A stretch of 64,000 bases of DNA from Lachnoclostridium phytofermentans (GCF_000733755.1 NZ_JPOF01000006.1:248001-312000), one strand, 5' to 3'; counted from the first letter of the stretch, positions 54,112 through 63,873 are shown. Translations and numbers: made by a program. The notes: a model not told the origin generated them from the sequence alone.

Positions 54112-54906
54112 TTATCCTAAAATAGCGGAATCATTCGTAAATTCTTCCCCACTAGCTTCTTCAAATTTATGAAGAAGATCTTCTACTGTAAGCTTTTTCT
54201 TCTCTTCTCCTCTAATATCTAAAATGATTTTTCCATCCTTTAACATAATCAAGCGGTTACCATGCAGAATGGCATCCTTCATATTATGAGTAATCATTAA
54301 GGTAGTTAGATTATTACGCTTCACCATCAACTCAGTCGTTTCTAAAACTTTAGCTGCGGTTTTTGGATCCAAGGCTGCGGTATGTTCATCCAGAAGAAGG
54401 AGTTTTGGCTTCTGCATTGTCGCCATAAGTAAGGTTAATGCTTGCCTTTGTCCTCCAGATAGTAGTCCTACTTTAGAGGTTAGACGATCTTCAAGTCCAA
54501 GGTCTAGTATTTTTAATAATTCTTTGTATTCTTCTCGTTCGGATTTTCTAATGCCGACTTTTAAGGTACGAGATTTTCCACGACGCTTTGCAAGGGCAAG
54601 ATTTTCTTCAATTCCCATCGAGGCCGCTGTACCTGTCATTGGATCCTGAAACACTCTTCCTAAATATTTCGCACGTTTATGTTCCGGTAACTTGGTTACA
54701 TCCACTCCATCGATAAGAATCTTTCCCTCGTCTACAAGCCAGGTTCCAGCAATTGCATTCAGTAAAGTTGATTTACCAGCACCATTTCCACCAATTACTG
54801 TAACAAAATCCCCATCGTCCATCGTTAGGGAGAGTCCATTGAGGGCACACTTTTCGTTCACTGTGCCTGGATTAAATGTTTTATAGATATCAAGTATTTC
54901 TAGCAA
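54112..54906 (-). CDS. ABC importer ATP-binding protein
   Basis: The 264-residue ATPase has Walker A GGNGAGKSTLLN, the Q-loop region GRVFQDPMTGTAA, signature LLSGGQRQALTLLMA, Walker B LLLLDEHTAALD and the switch ITHNM. The Walker B continuation has EHTAALD instead of the usual EPTSALD, typical of this subfamily. It is the last gene of the three-gene importer, 1 bp after the permease gene. Confidence 0.93.
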   Translation of the reverse strand: MLEILDIYKTFNPGTVNEKCALNGLSLTMDDGDFVTVIGGNGAGKSTLLNAIAGTWLVDEGKILIDGVDVTKLPEHKRAKYLGRVFQDPMTGTAASMGIEENLALAKRRGKSRTLKVGIRKSEREEYKELLKILDLGLEDRLTSKVGLLSGGQRQALTLLMATMQKPKLLLLDEHTAALDPKTAAKVLETTELMVKRNNLTTLMITHNMKDAILHGNRLIMLKDGKIILDIRGEEKKKLTVEDLLHKFEEASGEEFTNDSAILG

Positions 54907-54907
54907 G

Positions 54908-55837
54908 CTATTTCCCTCCCCTTCTCACTGGTTTTGTCCAATAGGTCTTTTTCAAATATGGAATTGAAAGGAAGATGGCTACCACTGCTGCGGTAAAAAG
55001 CTTTAATAAGTCTGTATCTACCCCAATCATGATAACAAACTGCAAAACTAAATAATAGATAATAGATCCGAAAGCAACCGCTAATAGACGGAGTGCAAAA
55101 TTGCGGAACACTTTTCCTAAGATTGCTTCTCCAATGATAACAGCAGCTAAACCTATTACAATGGCACCACGTCCCATATTAACATCGGCAAAGCCTTGAT
55201 ACTGTACTAAAAGTGCACTGGACAAAGCCACTAAGCCATTAGAAATCATTAATCCAAGGACTTTATTTCTATTTGTATTAATCCCTTGTGCACGTGCCAT
55301 GTTCCCATTACACCCTGTAGCTCTTAAGGAACATCCAAGTTCTGTTCCAAAGAACCAATATAAAAGTGCAATTAATATGATAATCAACACTGCAATAAAG
55401 AATATCGTATTTCGAAGAAGTGGTACATCTCTAACATATCTAAGTGAAACAAGTAGATCATATTTATCTACACTAATAGACTGATTTGCCCTCGTCATAA
55501 TTTTTAAGTTTACGGAATATAATGCAATTTGAGTCAGGATACCTGATAATATGGCTGGAATCCCTAGAAGGGTATGTAAAATCCCTGTTACAAAGCCTGT
55601 CAGCATGCCTGCTACAACGGATGCTATTAATGCAACCCATGGATTGTGACCAGCTAACATCATCATTATACAAACGGCTCCTCCGGTGCACATACTACCA
55701 TCTACCGTTAAATCAGCAATATCTAATATTCGGTATGTAATAAAAACACCTATCCCCATAATCCCCCAGATAAGTCCTTGAGCAACATTACCTGGCAGAG
55801 CGTTGATGAATGTCATTATGAATGCCATTATGTCCAT
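54908..55837 (-). CDS. ABC importer permease
   Basis: This 309-residue membrane protein with about eight helices belongs to the branched-chain/ribose-type permease group: YRILDIADLTVDGSMCTGGAV, GILHTLLGIPAILSGILTQIALYS, LRATGCNGNMARAQGIN (the ATPase contact loop) and AAVIIGEAILG. It forms the channel with the ATPase and the lipoprotein from the neighbouring genes. Confidence 0.9.
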   Translation of the reverse strand: MDIMAFIMTFINALPGNVAQGLIWGIMGIGVFITYRILDIADLTVDGSMCTGGAVCIMMMLAGHNPWVALIASVVAGMLTGFVTGILHTLLGIPAILSGILTQIALYSVNLKIMTRANQSISVDKYDLLVSLRYVRDVPLLRNTIFFIAVLIIILIALLYWFFGTELGCSLRATGCNGNMARAQGINTNRNKVLGLMISNGLVALSSALLVQYQGFADVNMGRGAIVIGLAAVIIGEAILGKVFRNFALRLLAVAFGSIIYYLVLQFVIMIGVDTDLLKLFTAAVVAIFLSIPYLKKTYWTKPVRRGGK

Positions 55838-55931
55838 TTATCTCTATCCTCCGATATTTTCGTACTTTTAGTAATAACATGAAATTGATTCAATGATCTA
55901 TTTGTTATCCTGTGTACTCATTTCTGTAAAA

Positions 55932-56900
55932 TTATCTTTTGATTTCTTCATAACCCTCTGGAATTGTTATCCCTAGTTCATCACAAATCGTTTTGTTATA
56001 TTTCTTTGCAACATTTTCCACATAAGTAATTGGCATCTTGGAGATATCTTCACCTTTTAGTACTTTCGCTGCCATCTTACCAGTTTCCACTCCAAGGTCA
56101 TAGTAGCTAATACTTAACGTTGCTACACCACAGCCCGCTGCAATTCCTTCTTCTCCTGCAATCACTGGTACTTTCGCTGGTCGGCAGATGTTATCAATAA
56201 TTCCGGTATTGGATGCCACCGTATTATCGGTTGGTACATAGATAACGTCAGATTCGCCTGCTGCACTAGTAGCAACTGCTGCTAAATCATTGGAATCAGA
56301 AAATGCATAGTTTTTACATTCATAACCTAGTTCTTCTAAATATCCTTTCATTGTATCAACTTGGTACTGAGAATTTGGTTCCCCAGAACAATAGAGTAAT
56401 CCAACTTTTTTTGCATCTGGTAATAATTCTTTTACCATCTGTGCTTGTTGATCTAAAGGAGCAAGATCCGAAGTACCTGAAATGTTATTTCCCACTGTAC
56501 CGTTGAAATTATCTATTCCTAAAGCAACACCATATTCCGTAATTGAGGTTCCTAGAATAGGTATTTTATTTGTACCTGCTGCACTTGCTTGTAAGGCAGC
56601 TGTTGCATTTGCAAGGATTAAATCCACATCGCTAGAGACAAAACTATTAATAATAGTTGGGCAAGTATATGGATCTCCTTGAGCATTTTGTTCATCAAAC
56701 GTTACGCTATCACCCAATTCTTCTTTTAATTGATCCATGAATCCTTTCGTAGCTGCATCAAGCGCTTCATGCTGTACTAACTGACAAATCCCCACTCTGT
56801 ATGTTTTACTTCCATTACTTGCAGTATTTTTTGTTCCACAAGCGGCCAATCCTATTGCCATTGCTGATACGACAAGTATTGACAATAATCTCTTTTTCAT
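55932..56900 (-). CDS. ABC importer substrate-binding lipoprotein
   Basis: The 322-residue protein has signal peptide KKRLLSILVVSAMAIGLAAC with lipobox LAAC. A two-lobed binding domain of the ABC_sub_bind type follows (VGICQLVQHEALDAATKGF, LILANATAALQASAAG, DVIYVPTDNTVASN). Characterised relatives bind aromatic amino acids such as tryptophan or tyrosine, or nucleoside-like compounds; the ligand here is not known. It is the first gene of the operon. No T-box-like leader was found upstream. Confidence 0.88.
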   Translation of the reverse strand: MKKRLLSILVVSAMAIGLAACGTKNTASNGSKTYRVGICQLVQHEALDAATKGFMDQLKEELGDSVTFDEQNAQGDPYTCPTIINSFVSSDVDLILANATAALQASAAGTNKIPILGTSITEYGVALGIDNFNGTVGNNISGTSDLAPLDQQAQMVKELLPDAKKVGLLYCSGEPNSQYQVDTMKGYLEELGYECKNYAFSDSNDLAAVATSAAGESDVIYVPTDNTVASNTGIIDNICRPAKVPVIAGEEGIAAGCGVATLSISYYDLGVETGKMAAKVLKGEDISKMPITYVENVAKKYNKTICDELGITIPEGYEEIKR

Positions 56901-57045
56901 AAATGATATCCTCCTATGCTATTAGCTGTTTATTACTATATCACTTTAAAGCACTAAGGTCAATAATTTCTATCAGTTTTATCGAGATTTCAGTAGGAAT
57001 AACTATTATATTCTTAATACGATTCGAAAGATTTCTTAACACCAA

Positions 57046-57080
57046 ACAAGTAAAAGCACGCTTCGCGTACTTTTACTTGT
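57046..57080. repeat. 35-bp palindromic repeat, copy 3
   Basis: ACAAGTAAAAGCACG pairs with CGTACTTTTACTTGT, 14 of 15 bases, around CTTCG. It is the most symmetrical copy and lies 6 bp before a terminator. Confidence 0.85.
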
Positions 57081-57086
57081 CATGAA

Positions 57087-57121
57087 CAAAAAAGCCGCTC
57101 TATAAAAGAACGACTTTTTTA
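57087..57121. terminator. terminator after the catalase gene
   Basis: AAAAAAGCCG and CGACTTTTTT form the arms (one mismatch). It sits 20 bp downstream of the catalase stop, next to palindromic repeat copy 3. Confidence 0.6.
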
Positions 57122-57141
57122 TCATGAAATTCTAATTATGA

Positions 57142-58650
57142 TTATGGATTTAATGTTGCCTCAATCAATCCATTGTTGTCTAGTTTGGATAACTCTTTTA
57201 CTCTTTCAAGATCAAGACCCATAGCTTTCGTAATCCTCTCTCCGTATTCCTTATCAGCTAAGTAACAGTGTACTGCATGACGATATTTTACATTGTCTGT
57301 GACAGAAGCGATATCAGCAGCTGTATTTTCTATTAATAGCTTACGTTTATCTTCTGTCATTAAGCGATAGAGTTCTCCTCCTGCACGGAAATTATCATCA
57401 GAAGGATCGTCCTTTGGATCAAATCGATACATAGCACCTTCCAGGTCAAGCGGTGGTTCTGCAGCATCTGGCTGAGGTGACCAATATCCTTCACTATTTG
57501 GTGAGTATGCGGGCATCCTGCCATAGTTTCCATCTACTCGCATTGCACCATCTCGGTGATATTCGTTGACTTCACATTTTGCCCTGTTTACTGGGATATG
57601 ATTGTGATTGACACCAAGTCTGTATCTTTGTGCATCTCCATAAGCAAACAATCTTCCCTGTAAAAATCGATCTGGAGAAAATCCAATTCCCGGAACAACA
57701 TGTGCTGGTGTAAAGGCTGATTGTTCTACTTCTGCAAAATAGTTTTCAGGATTACGGTTAAGTTCAAGAACACCTACCTCTATCAATGGAAATTCTTTAT
57801 GACGCCAAATTTTTGTTATATCAAAAGGATTTTCATAATGATTCTTTGCTTGCTCTTCTGTCATAATCTGAACATACATCGTCCATCTTGGATAATCGCC
57901 ACGCTCAATTGACTCAAAAAGATCTCTGCCATGACTTTCTCGATCTCGTCCACATACTTCAGATGCTTCTTGATTGGTAAGATTTTTAATACCTTGCTGT
58001 GTTAGGAAGTGAAATTTGCACCAAACACGTTCATTCTTATCATTATAGAAAGAAAAGGTATGCTCTCCGAAAAAGTGCATATTACGGAATGATGCTGGTA
58101 TTCCCCTATCTGACATCACAATTGTTCTTTGGTGGAAACTCTCAGGCAGTAATGTCCAGAAATCCCAATTATTTTGTGCTGAACGCATACCAGTTCTTGG
58201 ATCACGTTTTACTGCGCGGTTAAGATCCGAGAAATTATGTACATCACGAATAAAAAAAGTAGGAGTATTGTTTCCAACTAGATCCCAGTTACCTTCTTCT
58301 GTATAAAATTTTACTGCAACGCCACGAATGTCACGCTCCGCATCTGCAGCACCACGTTCGCCTGCGACCGTAGAAAAACGAATGAAAAGATCTGTTTTTG
58401 TACCAGGTTGAAGAACCTTGGCTTTCGTATACTTAGAGATGTCACCAGTTACTTTTAAATTTCCATACGCGCCCCAGCCTTTCGCATGCATACGACGCTC
58501 TGGGATCACTTCCCGATTAAAATGCGCCATTTTCTCCAATAGCCATACATCCTGCATAACAACGGGTCCTCTAGGACCAGCAGTTATAGAATTCTCATTG
58601 TCTGGTATTGGTGCACCTACTTCATTTGTTAATTTCTTGCCATCGTACAT
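57142..58650 (-). CDS. katA: monofunctional haem catalase
   Basis: This catalase of about 502 residues has the distal histidine in [13 protein letters not shown], the Asn in [19 protein letters not shown] and the proximal haem ligand Tyr in [19 protein letters not shown]-region and C-terminal segments ([18 protein letters not shown]) fit a small-subunit clade 3 catalase. The Trp in HAKGWGAYG replaces the usual Ala/Phe, which is uncommon. It degrades hydrogen peroxide. AAGGAGG fits an ATG at 58650 or 58653. Confidence 0.94.
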   Translation of the reverse strand: MYDGKKLTNEVGAPIPDNENSITAGPRGPVVMQDVWLLEKMAHFNREVIPERRMHAKGWGAYGNLKVTGDISKYTKAKVLQPGTKTDLFIRFSTVAGERGAADAERDIRGVAVKFYTEEGNWDLVGNNTPTFFIRDVHNFSDLNRAVKRDPRTGMRSAQNNWDFWTLLPESFHQRTIVMSDRGIPASFRNMHFFGEHTFSFYNDKNERVWCKFHFLTQQGIKNLTNQEASEVCGRDRESHGRDLFESIERGDYPRWTMYVQIMTEEQAKNHYENPFDITKIWRHKEFPLIEVGVLELNRNPENYFAEVEQSAFTPAHVVPGIGFSPDRFLQGRLFAYGDAQRYRLGVNHNHIPVNRAKCEVNEYHRDGAMRVDGNYGRMPAYSPNSEGYWSPQPDAAEPPLDLEGAMYRFDPKDDPSDDNFRAGGELYRLMTEDKRKLLIENTAADIASVTDNVKYRHAVHCYLADKEYGERITKAMGLDLERVKELSKLDNNGLIEATLNP

Positions 58651-58713
58651 CATAATACCTCCTTCAATTTGGTGTTGTTTTACCATGCAAAAGTTCTGCA
58701 TTTTATGAATTAC

Positions 58714-58742
58714 AGCACGCCAATCACAGTGATTGGGCTGCT
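58714..58742. terminator. hairpin between the catalase and membrane protein genes
   Basis: Arms GCCAATCAC and GTGATTGG(G) with outer AGCA/TGCT pairs. It lies 8 bp after the membrane protein stop and lacks a strong T-run, so read-through into catalase is possible. Confidence 0.5.
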
Positions 58743-58749
58743 TTCATAC

Positions 58750-59424
58750 TCAAGTGATAGAAAATCCCATTAATACAATAGCTGCATAAGCGCAGCTTTT
58801 TGGAAGCATAAGCATACCAACTTTAGAATTTTTGCTAGAATATAGAACTACTGGTGTATAACAAATAAAACTGATAAGAATCGCAAGCCATAGAAATGAT
58901 AAACTTCCTCCATTTAATAAGGCACCAATCAGATAGATTATCATAACTGTCATACCTAATATGAAAAATGGTATGTTTCGAATGATTGCCCATTTTAATG
59001 GTGGATTTTTATCTGTCCAGTTATTTTGAGGAAGAAAACATAACGCAACTCGAAGTATTGCAGATCCATAGATAAGTAAGGGTAGGAGGGGATTCACTTT
59101 TATATCATAGTGTATTTTACCAATTTCCCACAAAAAAAGATAAAATAAAGTCATTGTAATCGAGGTGATAAATTTACCAATACCTAAAGAAACCGTATGA
59201 TTACGATTGTTTTTATCTGCCATCGCATAAATTCTTGGAATAAGATGAAAGGAGTCTCCCACTCCTAATACAAAAGACATAAGCGCGAATTGCCATCGAA
59301 GACTTCCAATTTCAGCAGTCTTATATAGTAGCACTGCAGTAATCAGAACTGTAAAGAGATAAGATATATCAAATATTATTTCTACCAACTTCATCACTTT
59401 TTTCTTTGCATTAATCTGTATCAT
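58750..59424 (-). CDS. seven-helix membrane protein of unknown function
   Basis: The 224-residue protein has about seven membrane segments and a conserved-looking motif FVLGVGDSFHLIPRIYA. No family is recognised. The ATG at 59424 lies 7 bases after GGAGG; the longer frame to 59490 has no site. It is upstream of catalase in the same direction and may share its transcript. Confidence 0.6.
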   Translation of the reverse strand: MIQINAKKKVMKLVEIIFDISYLFTVLITAVLLYKTAEIGSLRWQFALMSFVLGVGDSFHLIPRIYAMADKNNRNHTVSLGIGKFITSITMTLFYLFLWEIGKIHYDIKVNPLLPLLIYGSAILRVALCFLPQNNWTDKNPPLKWAIIRNIPFFILGMTVMIIYLIGALLNGGSLSFLWLAILISFICYTPVVLYSSKNSKVGMLMLPKSCAYAAIVLMGFSIT

Positions 59425-59988
59425 AAGTTGTCCTCCAGTGAATACTTCTCTTTTTGTGTATTTAGGGCATATGACAGTAATCATAAACAAAAGAAAATTT
59501 ATTTCATAGACATTCCAATTAAATAATAAATAAAGGATAGATATCCGTCATTATCTGATTATGTCGAAATTTATAGTACTATAGACTGTTTTCTATTTAC
59601 AATTCTAACAAAATGTACCATATCAGTCAATCGTCTGATTTCTAATTTATTGATTATTTTTCTCAATAAGCTGATTTATTACCATATAAAGGAGCTAACT
59701 TACTTTTGTGAACTTTTCCTTATACCAAAAGTGGTTACTTAATCGACTCAATATCAACATGAATATAAAAGTAGTATTCCTACAAAAAAAGTGCCTTGGC
59801 ATGGATTTCATAGTCCATACAAGACACATTTAGCACTTTTAAGCGAATCTTTTGTCACATCAGCTTTTGATTTATTTCTTATTAGAACTTTAACGATGTA
59901 TTCCACTGCACCATTTTTTAACCTAAAACCGCATAGGTATCAAGAATGCTCAATTTGCTTTACCTTTTAAAAAAAGGCCTCGTTTGCT
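59425..59988. other. 560-bp intergenic region
   Basis: It holds a terminator hairpin at 59787-59840 (AAAAGTGC / GCACTTTT with inner stem) and the downstream end of the DUF1801 terminator. The stretch 59490-59780 is AT-rich with no supported gene. Confidence 0.5.
59787..59840. terminator. long hairpin, probable terminator
   Basis: Arms AAAAGTGC (59787-59794) and GCACTTTT (59833-59840), with an inner ATGGATTT / TCCAT stem. T-rich on the minus strand. Confidence 0.55.
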
Positions 59989-60011
59989 CTACTTTCTCCA
60001 AAAAGTAGAGC
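59963..60011 (-). terminator. hairpin spanning the DUF1801 stop codon
   Basis: GCTCTACTTT (59986-59995) and AAAGTAGAGC (60002-60011) pair over the stop codon. A T-rich tract follows on the minus strand. Confidence 0.6.
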
Positions 60012-60360
60012 ATTCTGCTTTATCCAGCAGATTAAACTCTATTATTTTCTCAAGCAGAGAATACTCTACCTCACTATCCCAGGGTATACGTATCAATTCC
60101 TTGCTATAATCATATCCCGCTTCTACAATTTCATCTGCAAAATGATTTATCACTACTCGTTCAGGGGCAACAGCAATGTGATGCTTTGATATACTAAATC
60201 CAATAATATAGGTTCCGTGATCTGTAAACATGGGCTGATTCCATGCAATTTTGGGTATCAAATTTGTGTATCGACTCATGACCCAACCTAAAATTTCTTC
60301 CACTCTAGCGCGATGTTGTGGATTGTCAATACGAGCTAAATATTCATCAAAAACTTCCAT
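59989..60360 (-). CDS. DUF1801 protein (YdhG-type iron chaperone fold)
   Basis: The 123-residue protein has the DUF1801 pattern: ILGWVMSRYTNLIPKIAWNQPMFTDHGTYIIGFSISKHHIAVAPE. Relatives include the Bacillus frataxin-like Fra and uncharacterised YdhG proteins. A role in iron handling is possible from the family but not visible in the sequence. The ATG follows TAGGAGGAAAGCAC. Confidence 0.85.
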   Translation of the reverse strand: MEVFDEYLARIDNPQHRARVEEILGWVMSRYTNLIPKIAWNQPMFTDHGTYIIGFSISKHHIAVAPERVVINHFADEIVEAGYDYSKELIRIPWDSEVEYSLLEKIIEFNLLDKAECSTFWRK

Positions 60361-60781
60361 GTGCTTTCCTCCTAAAATATGATAAGTAAATATAAATCAC
60401 TCAAGATTTAAATATAGGTTATCCAGTAGATAGATAGAAATATCTCAGTTAATAAATTTCATTTCATTTAACATTCTAAGAAACATAGTAATTTATTATT
60501 ACTTTTATGGAGTATATTGTCAACAAGTATTCCTTTCTTCAATCTAATGCTAATAAAAAGCCCTTAAGCTTTTTGATCTTGGGCTTGCTTTCACACTTTA
60601 TTTTAAGGATTTTCGTAATTAAAAGATTTTGCTATTCCGTTATGTATGTGAAAAATCAATGATTGGACGTATTCTCGATTCGACACAGTGGTATGCATAA
60701 CCTTTTACCACCAGTTGGTATAATGGTACTTTTTTATTCATATTATTTTAAAGAAACCAATAGGAAATAGGAAGAAGTTTA
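60361..60781. other. divergent intergenic region
   Basis: 420 bp with a hairpin (60558-60586, AAGCCC / GGGCTT) that has a T-run on the minus strand, and a TATAAT box at 60719-60724 upstream of the sugar dehydrogenase. The box is overlapped by an imperfect TACCACCAGTTGGTA palindrome. Confidence 0.45.
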
Positions 60782-62197
60782 ATGAAAAAAGTTAATGTTC
60801 ATTTACGCCCCATGGTGGATAAGATAAATTTACCCACTGTTTTAAAAACCACAGTACTTCCAGGGAGCTCATTGGAAAGATTATTTTTTGCCACTCAGAT
60901 AGGCGAGATTTTTTATTTAGGAAACGGAGTGATAGAAACTTTTTTAGATATTCGGTCGCGTGTACTTGAGCTAGGTGCTTCTACTGGTGGATATGATGAG
61001 CGAGGATTGTTGGGTCTAGCGTTCCATCCTGAATTTAAAAACAACGGCCTTTTTTATCTTCATTATTCAGTAGCGGGGACACAAGGTCCTGGTGCTCTTC
61101 CTAGTTCATATCAACCTAATCCGTGCAAACCGGATACTTTAAATTTAAAATGGTTAAATAGAGAAACTCAATATGATCATATTGATACTGTGGAAGAATG
61201 GGCTTTACTATCGAATGGTCAGCCTCAAAAACGGCGTACATTACTTAATATAAAGAGACCATTCTTAAATCATAATGGTGTTAATAGCTTGAACTTTTCT
61301 CCAGAAACAGGAAATCTTATTTTAACTACTGGTGATGGAGGATCCGGTTATGATCCATTCAACTTAAGCCAGGACGATAGGGAAATCGCCGGTAAGATAA
61401 TCGAAATTGATGTAGATAGAAATACACTTTTCGATAATACCACCATTGCTACTCGTTTTAACGAACTACCTGAACCAATTCAAGAAGTACTAACCGTAAT
61501 TGCGAAAGGTGTCCGCAATATGTCAGGAATCTCATTTCAAAAGTTTTATGATCAGTATATCAAATATGTAGGAAATGTCGGACAGGATCTGGTAGAGACG
61601 ATATTTACCTTCGACCAATACAAATCTGTACCGGTTACTGAACTTATTCAAGCAGAAGTAATGAAAACTGAACCTGACCTCGAAGGCTTTATCAACCTTG
61701 GCTGGCGAGGATGGGAAGGTACATTTCCTACTTCTATTATAGATAACTGCTCTACTAATCCAGCTTTTGATGAGAAAATAATTGCCTATTACGATGAGGC
61801 AGTGAAAACATCCACCCTACGTCTACAGCCTTTGACCTGCTATTATCACAAAGATTCTCGTCCTGATAAGTTTGGAGCAACTGCACTTACAGGAGTTCAA
61901 CCCTATATAGGAAATCAAATATCTGATTTAACTGGTAATATTGTGTTTATCGATCTAGCACGTAATGAAGATTCTCCGCCTCCACATAGAGGGGTTTTAG
62001 CTTATACCAACCCTCGCTCAGATTGTAAAGTGAATGATTTTAGTATTATTAACACTGACTATAATTTTGGCTCTCAATCGTCTTATTATGTTAGTTTGGG
62101 CACAAATTTAGATCAAACCAAGTTATATTTAGGAGTTTATAGTTCTATGAATGTCACTAATTATAATCAAGGTACTATTTTTGAAATTACTTCGTAA
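60782..62197 (+). CDS. PQQ-fold sugar dehydrogenase-like protein
   Basis: The 471-residue beta-propeller protein resembles soluble glucose/aldose dehydrogenases and the Hedgehog-interacting-protein group: GLLGLAFHPEFKNNGLFYLHYS, NHNGVNSLNFSPETGNLILTTGDGG, INLGWRGWEG and a C-terminal NYNQGTIFEI. Family members oxidise sugars with PQQ and calcium in the periplasm. No signal peptide is present here, and the central region differs. So the enzyme role or cofactor use is uncertain. Confidence 0.8.
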   Translation: MKKVNVHLRPMVDKINLPTVLKTTVLPGSSLERLFFATQIGEIFYLGNGVIETFLDIRSRVLELGASTGGYDERGLLGLAFHPEFKNNGLFYLHYSVAGTQGPGALPSSYQPNPCKPDTLNLKWLNRETQYDHIDTVEEWALLSNGQPQKRRTLLNIKRPFLNHNGVNSLNFSPETGNLILTTGDGGSGYDPFNLSQDDREIAGKIIEIDVDRNTLFDNTTIATRFNELPEPIQEVLTVIAKGVRNMSGISFQKFYDQYIKYVGNVGQDLVETIFTFDQYKSVPVTELIQAEVMKTEPDLEGFINLGWRGWEGTFPTSIIDNCSTNPAFDEKIIAYYDEAVKTSTLRLQPLTCYYHKDSRPDKFGATALTGVQPYIGNQISDLTGNIVFIDLARNEDSPPPHRGVLAYTNPRSDCKVNDFSIINTDYNFGSQSSYYVSLGTNLDQTKLYLGVYSSMNVTNYNQGTIFEITS

Positions 62198-62546
62198 TTG
62201 TTCTATCTAACTTAGGGTTTGATAAATTTAATTATTTCATAATTAAAATCTTTAAGATAGGACTATAGAGAAATCTTATTGATTAGTGTATTAGACAATA
62301 AAATAAAAGAAGGGTACAAACATTTTTACCAATTCTAGTGGTCTCGTATTATAATACAAATAATAAAAATAGATAAGTATCCTTATCATACTAGTTTGAT
62401 TTTATGTAACTATATTTTTACTGAAGGTATGTTTATAAGGTGTGTTTGTATGACATATCTATGAAATATACCTTCAACCTTATTACAAAGCGATTACTTA
62501 GAATCAATATTCCAAAATATTAATTGCAGAATCGGGGAGATTTCAT
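62198..62546. other. leader region with pseudoknot-capable structure
   Basis: The 350 bp between the sugar dehydrogenase and ECF-like genes hold no gene. The notable feature is the nested pairing at 62422-62483. The rest is AT-rich. Confidence 0.5.
62422..62483 (+). promoter_or_regulatory. candidate H-type pseudoknot in a 5' leader
   Basis: TGAAGGTATGTTT (62422-62434) pairs with 62464-62476 (13 bp, one G-U). ATAAGGT (62435-62441), in its loop, pairs with ACCTTAT (62477-62483), directly after the stem. The structure is 63 bp upstream of the start codon of the membrane protein. It does not match a known riboswitch that I can name. Confidence 0.4.
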
Positions 62547-63059
62547 TTGAAAAAAATAAATATTATAAGATTTGTCTGTATTGGTGGCATGTTAACCGCA
62601 TTCACTGTATTATTCCAATCAGCACCTGTATTTTTGCCTGCACTAGGATTAGCTTTAAGTCCATTTAGCACGCTACCGATTGCCATTGCTGCGGTATCTA
62701 ATATTTTACTTGGATTTACTGTATATTTTGCATCCGTAACCATACTTACCCTAGTTAGTATGCAAGAGTCCATGATTCTCCTATTTACCACTGGGCTTCT
62801 TGGCCTTATGATCGGAGCATTACTTTACAGAAAAAAAATCTTACTCTCTACCATATTTTCAAGTATAGCGTTATCTCTTGGGATAGTAGTATTAACTTAT
62901 ATCGTAAGTATGTCAGCATTTACGGATTTCGCCAGTTCGTTATCAATTCCATTTACTCTTGTTATATTTTTTTCTTTTTCTCTTGTTTATTCTAGTATTT
63001 GGAATGTTTGCCTTAGAAAACTCATTAGCTATCTGATGAAAATTAAAATGATTCTTTAA
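62547..63059 (+). CDS. ECF transporter S-component-like membrane protein
   Basis: The 170-residue protein has five predicted membrane segments and the look of an ECF vitamin-transporter substrate component: SPFSTLPIAIAAVSNILLGFTVYF, ILLFTTGLLGLMIGALLYRKK. The starter codon is TTG at 62547, 7 bases after GGGGAG. The substrate is not known. The ECF energising genes are not in the window, as usual for group II systems. The candidate pseudoknot upstream could control it. Confidence 0.65.
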   Translation: MKKINIIRFVCIGGMLTAFTVLFQSAPVFLPALGLALSPFSTLPIAIAAVSNILLGFTVYFASVTILTLVSMQESMILLFTTGLLGLMIGALLYRKKILLSTIFSSIALSLGIVVLTYIVSMSAFTDFASSLSIPFTLVIFFSFSLVYSSIWNVCLRKLISYLMKIKMIL

Positions 63060-63172
63060 TTTTTCTTATTGAAAGTAGCTTCACGCGCTAATTAATGTTC
63101 TAGCACTTTGGTTCATATAATGTTTCACAATTAGACTATTACGCCAGAACTTAATTAGCACCTTTAACCAAA

Positions 63173-63622
63173 CTAATATTTCACTGTTTTAACAATCGGT
63201 TTTACCTTTACTTTAATGAATTCTAACACCTCTATGATATCTTCTTCTCTATGTACCCGAAAATTAATCCACCCCCCATATTCACCACAAGGATAACGAC
63301 TATCCCATATTTCTTTTGCCTTGTCTGATAAAATAACAAGCTTCGTTTTCATTTCAGGAACCTGTTTGTCACCGATCTGAGTGAATATTGTGAATCCACC
63401 TTGTTCAAAAAACAGATAACATAAATGTTTGTTTTTATGACTGTATTTATACCCCCAGCCATAATTCTTACCAAATGGGAATTTTAACTCTCTCTCTAGA
63501 TCGTATAACTCCTTTAAGTAAGTTTCAAAGCGATAAATTTTTTTCATAGCTGCTGTTCCGATTGTTTCCTGAATATTTTCCAGTGTTGGAATATTTAATT
63601 TGTCCAACATTCGTTCATACAT
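63173..63622 (-). CDS. DUF3788 family protein
   Basis: The 149-residue protein fits the DUF3788 family: LKFPFGKNYGWGYKYSHKNKHLCYLFFEQGGFTI and GGWINFRVHREEDIIEVLEFIKVKV. The function is unknown. The ATG at 63622 follows GAGGGGTGAATTTC; a GTG at 63631 lies inside that site. It is a single-gene transcript. Confidence 0.8.
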   Translation of the reverse strand: MYERMLDKLNIPTLENIQETIGTAAMKKIYRFETYLKELYDLERELKFPFGKNYGWGYKYSHKNKHLCYLFFEQGGFTIFTQIGDKQVPEMKTKLVILSDKAKEIWDSRYPCGEYGGWINFRVHREEDIIEVLEFIKVKVKPIVKTVKY

Positions 63623-63688
63623 GAAATTCACCCCTCAAATTTATAAATAACTATTGAAAGTTACATTTATAATAAATAAGCACGTTGT

Positions 63689-63871
63689 TTATTTTTTCTT
63701 TTTTATTATATCACCGACCATAGAAAAAATGATATCTACTAACCCCATAATCAGAGCAGCGGTAACAGTTATAAAGATATCAATTTTCTGTCCTTTCATT
63801 ATATCGACAATAATAAATCCTATAGCAACTACAATTACCCAAAAAGAAGCTCTCAAAATTTTTTCTTTCAT
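63689..63871 (-). CDS. small two-helix membrane protein
   Basis: This 60-residue protein has two hydrophobic segments (about 10-24 and 32-52) and a lysine-rich C-terminus. The ATG lies 6 bases after GGAGG. It follows the small Cys-rich frame upstream by 2 bp, so the two are probably coupled. No family is recognised. Confidence 0.6.
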   Translation of the reverse strand: MKEKILRASFWVIVVAIGFIIVDIMKGQKIDIFITVTAALIMGLVDIIFSMVGDIIKKKK

Positions 63872-63873
63872 TT

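Noticed and set aside
56901-57141. T-box or other amino-acid riboswitch before the ABC importer
   Set aside because: The importer resembles amino-acid systems, but no T-box sequence or leader stem set could be found in the short upstream region.
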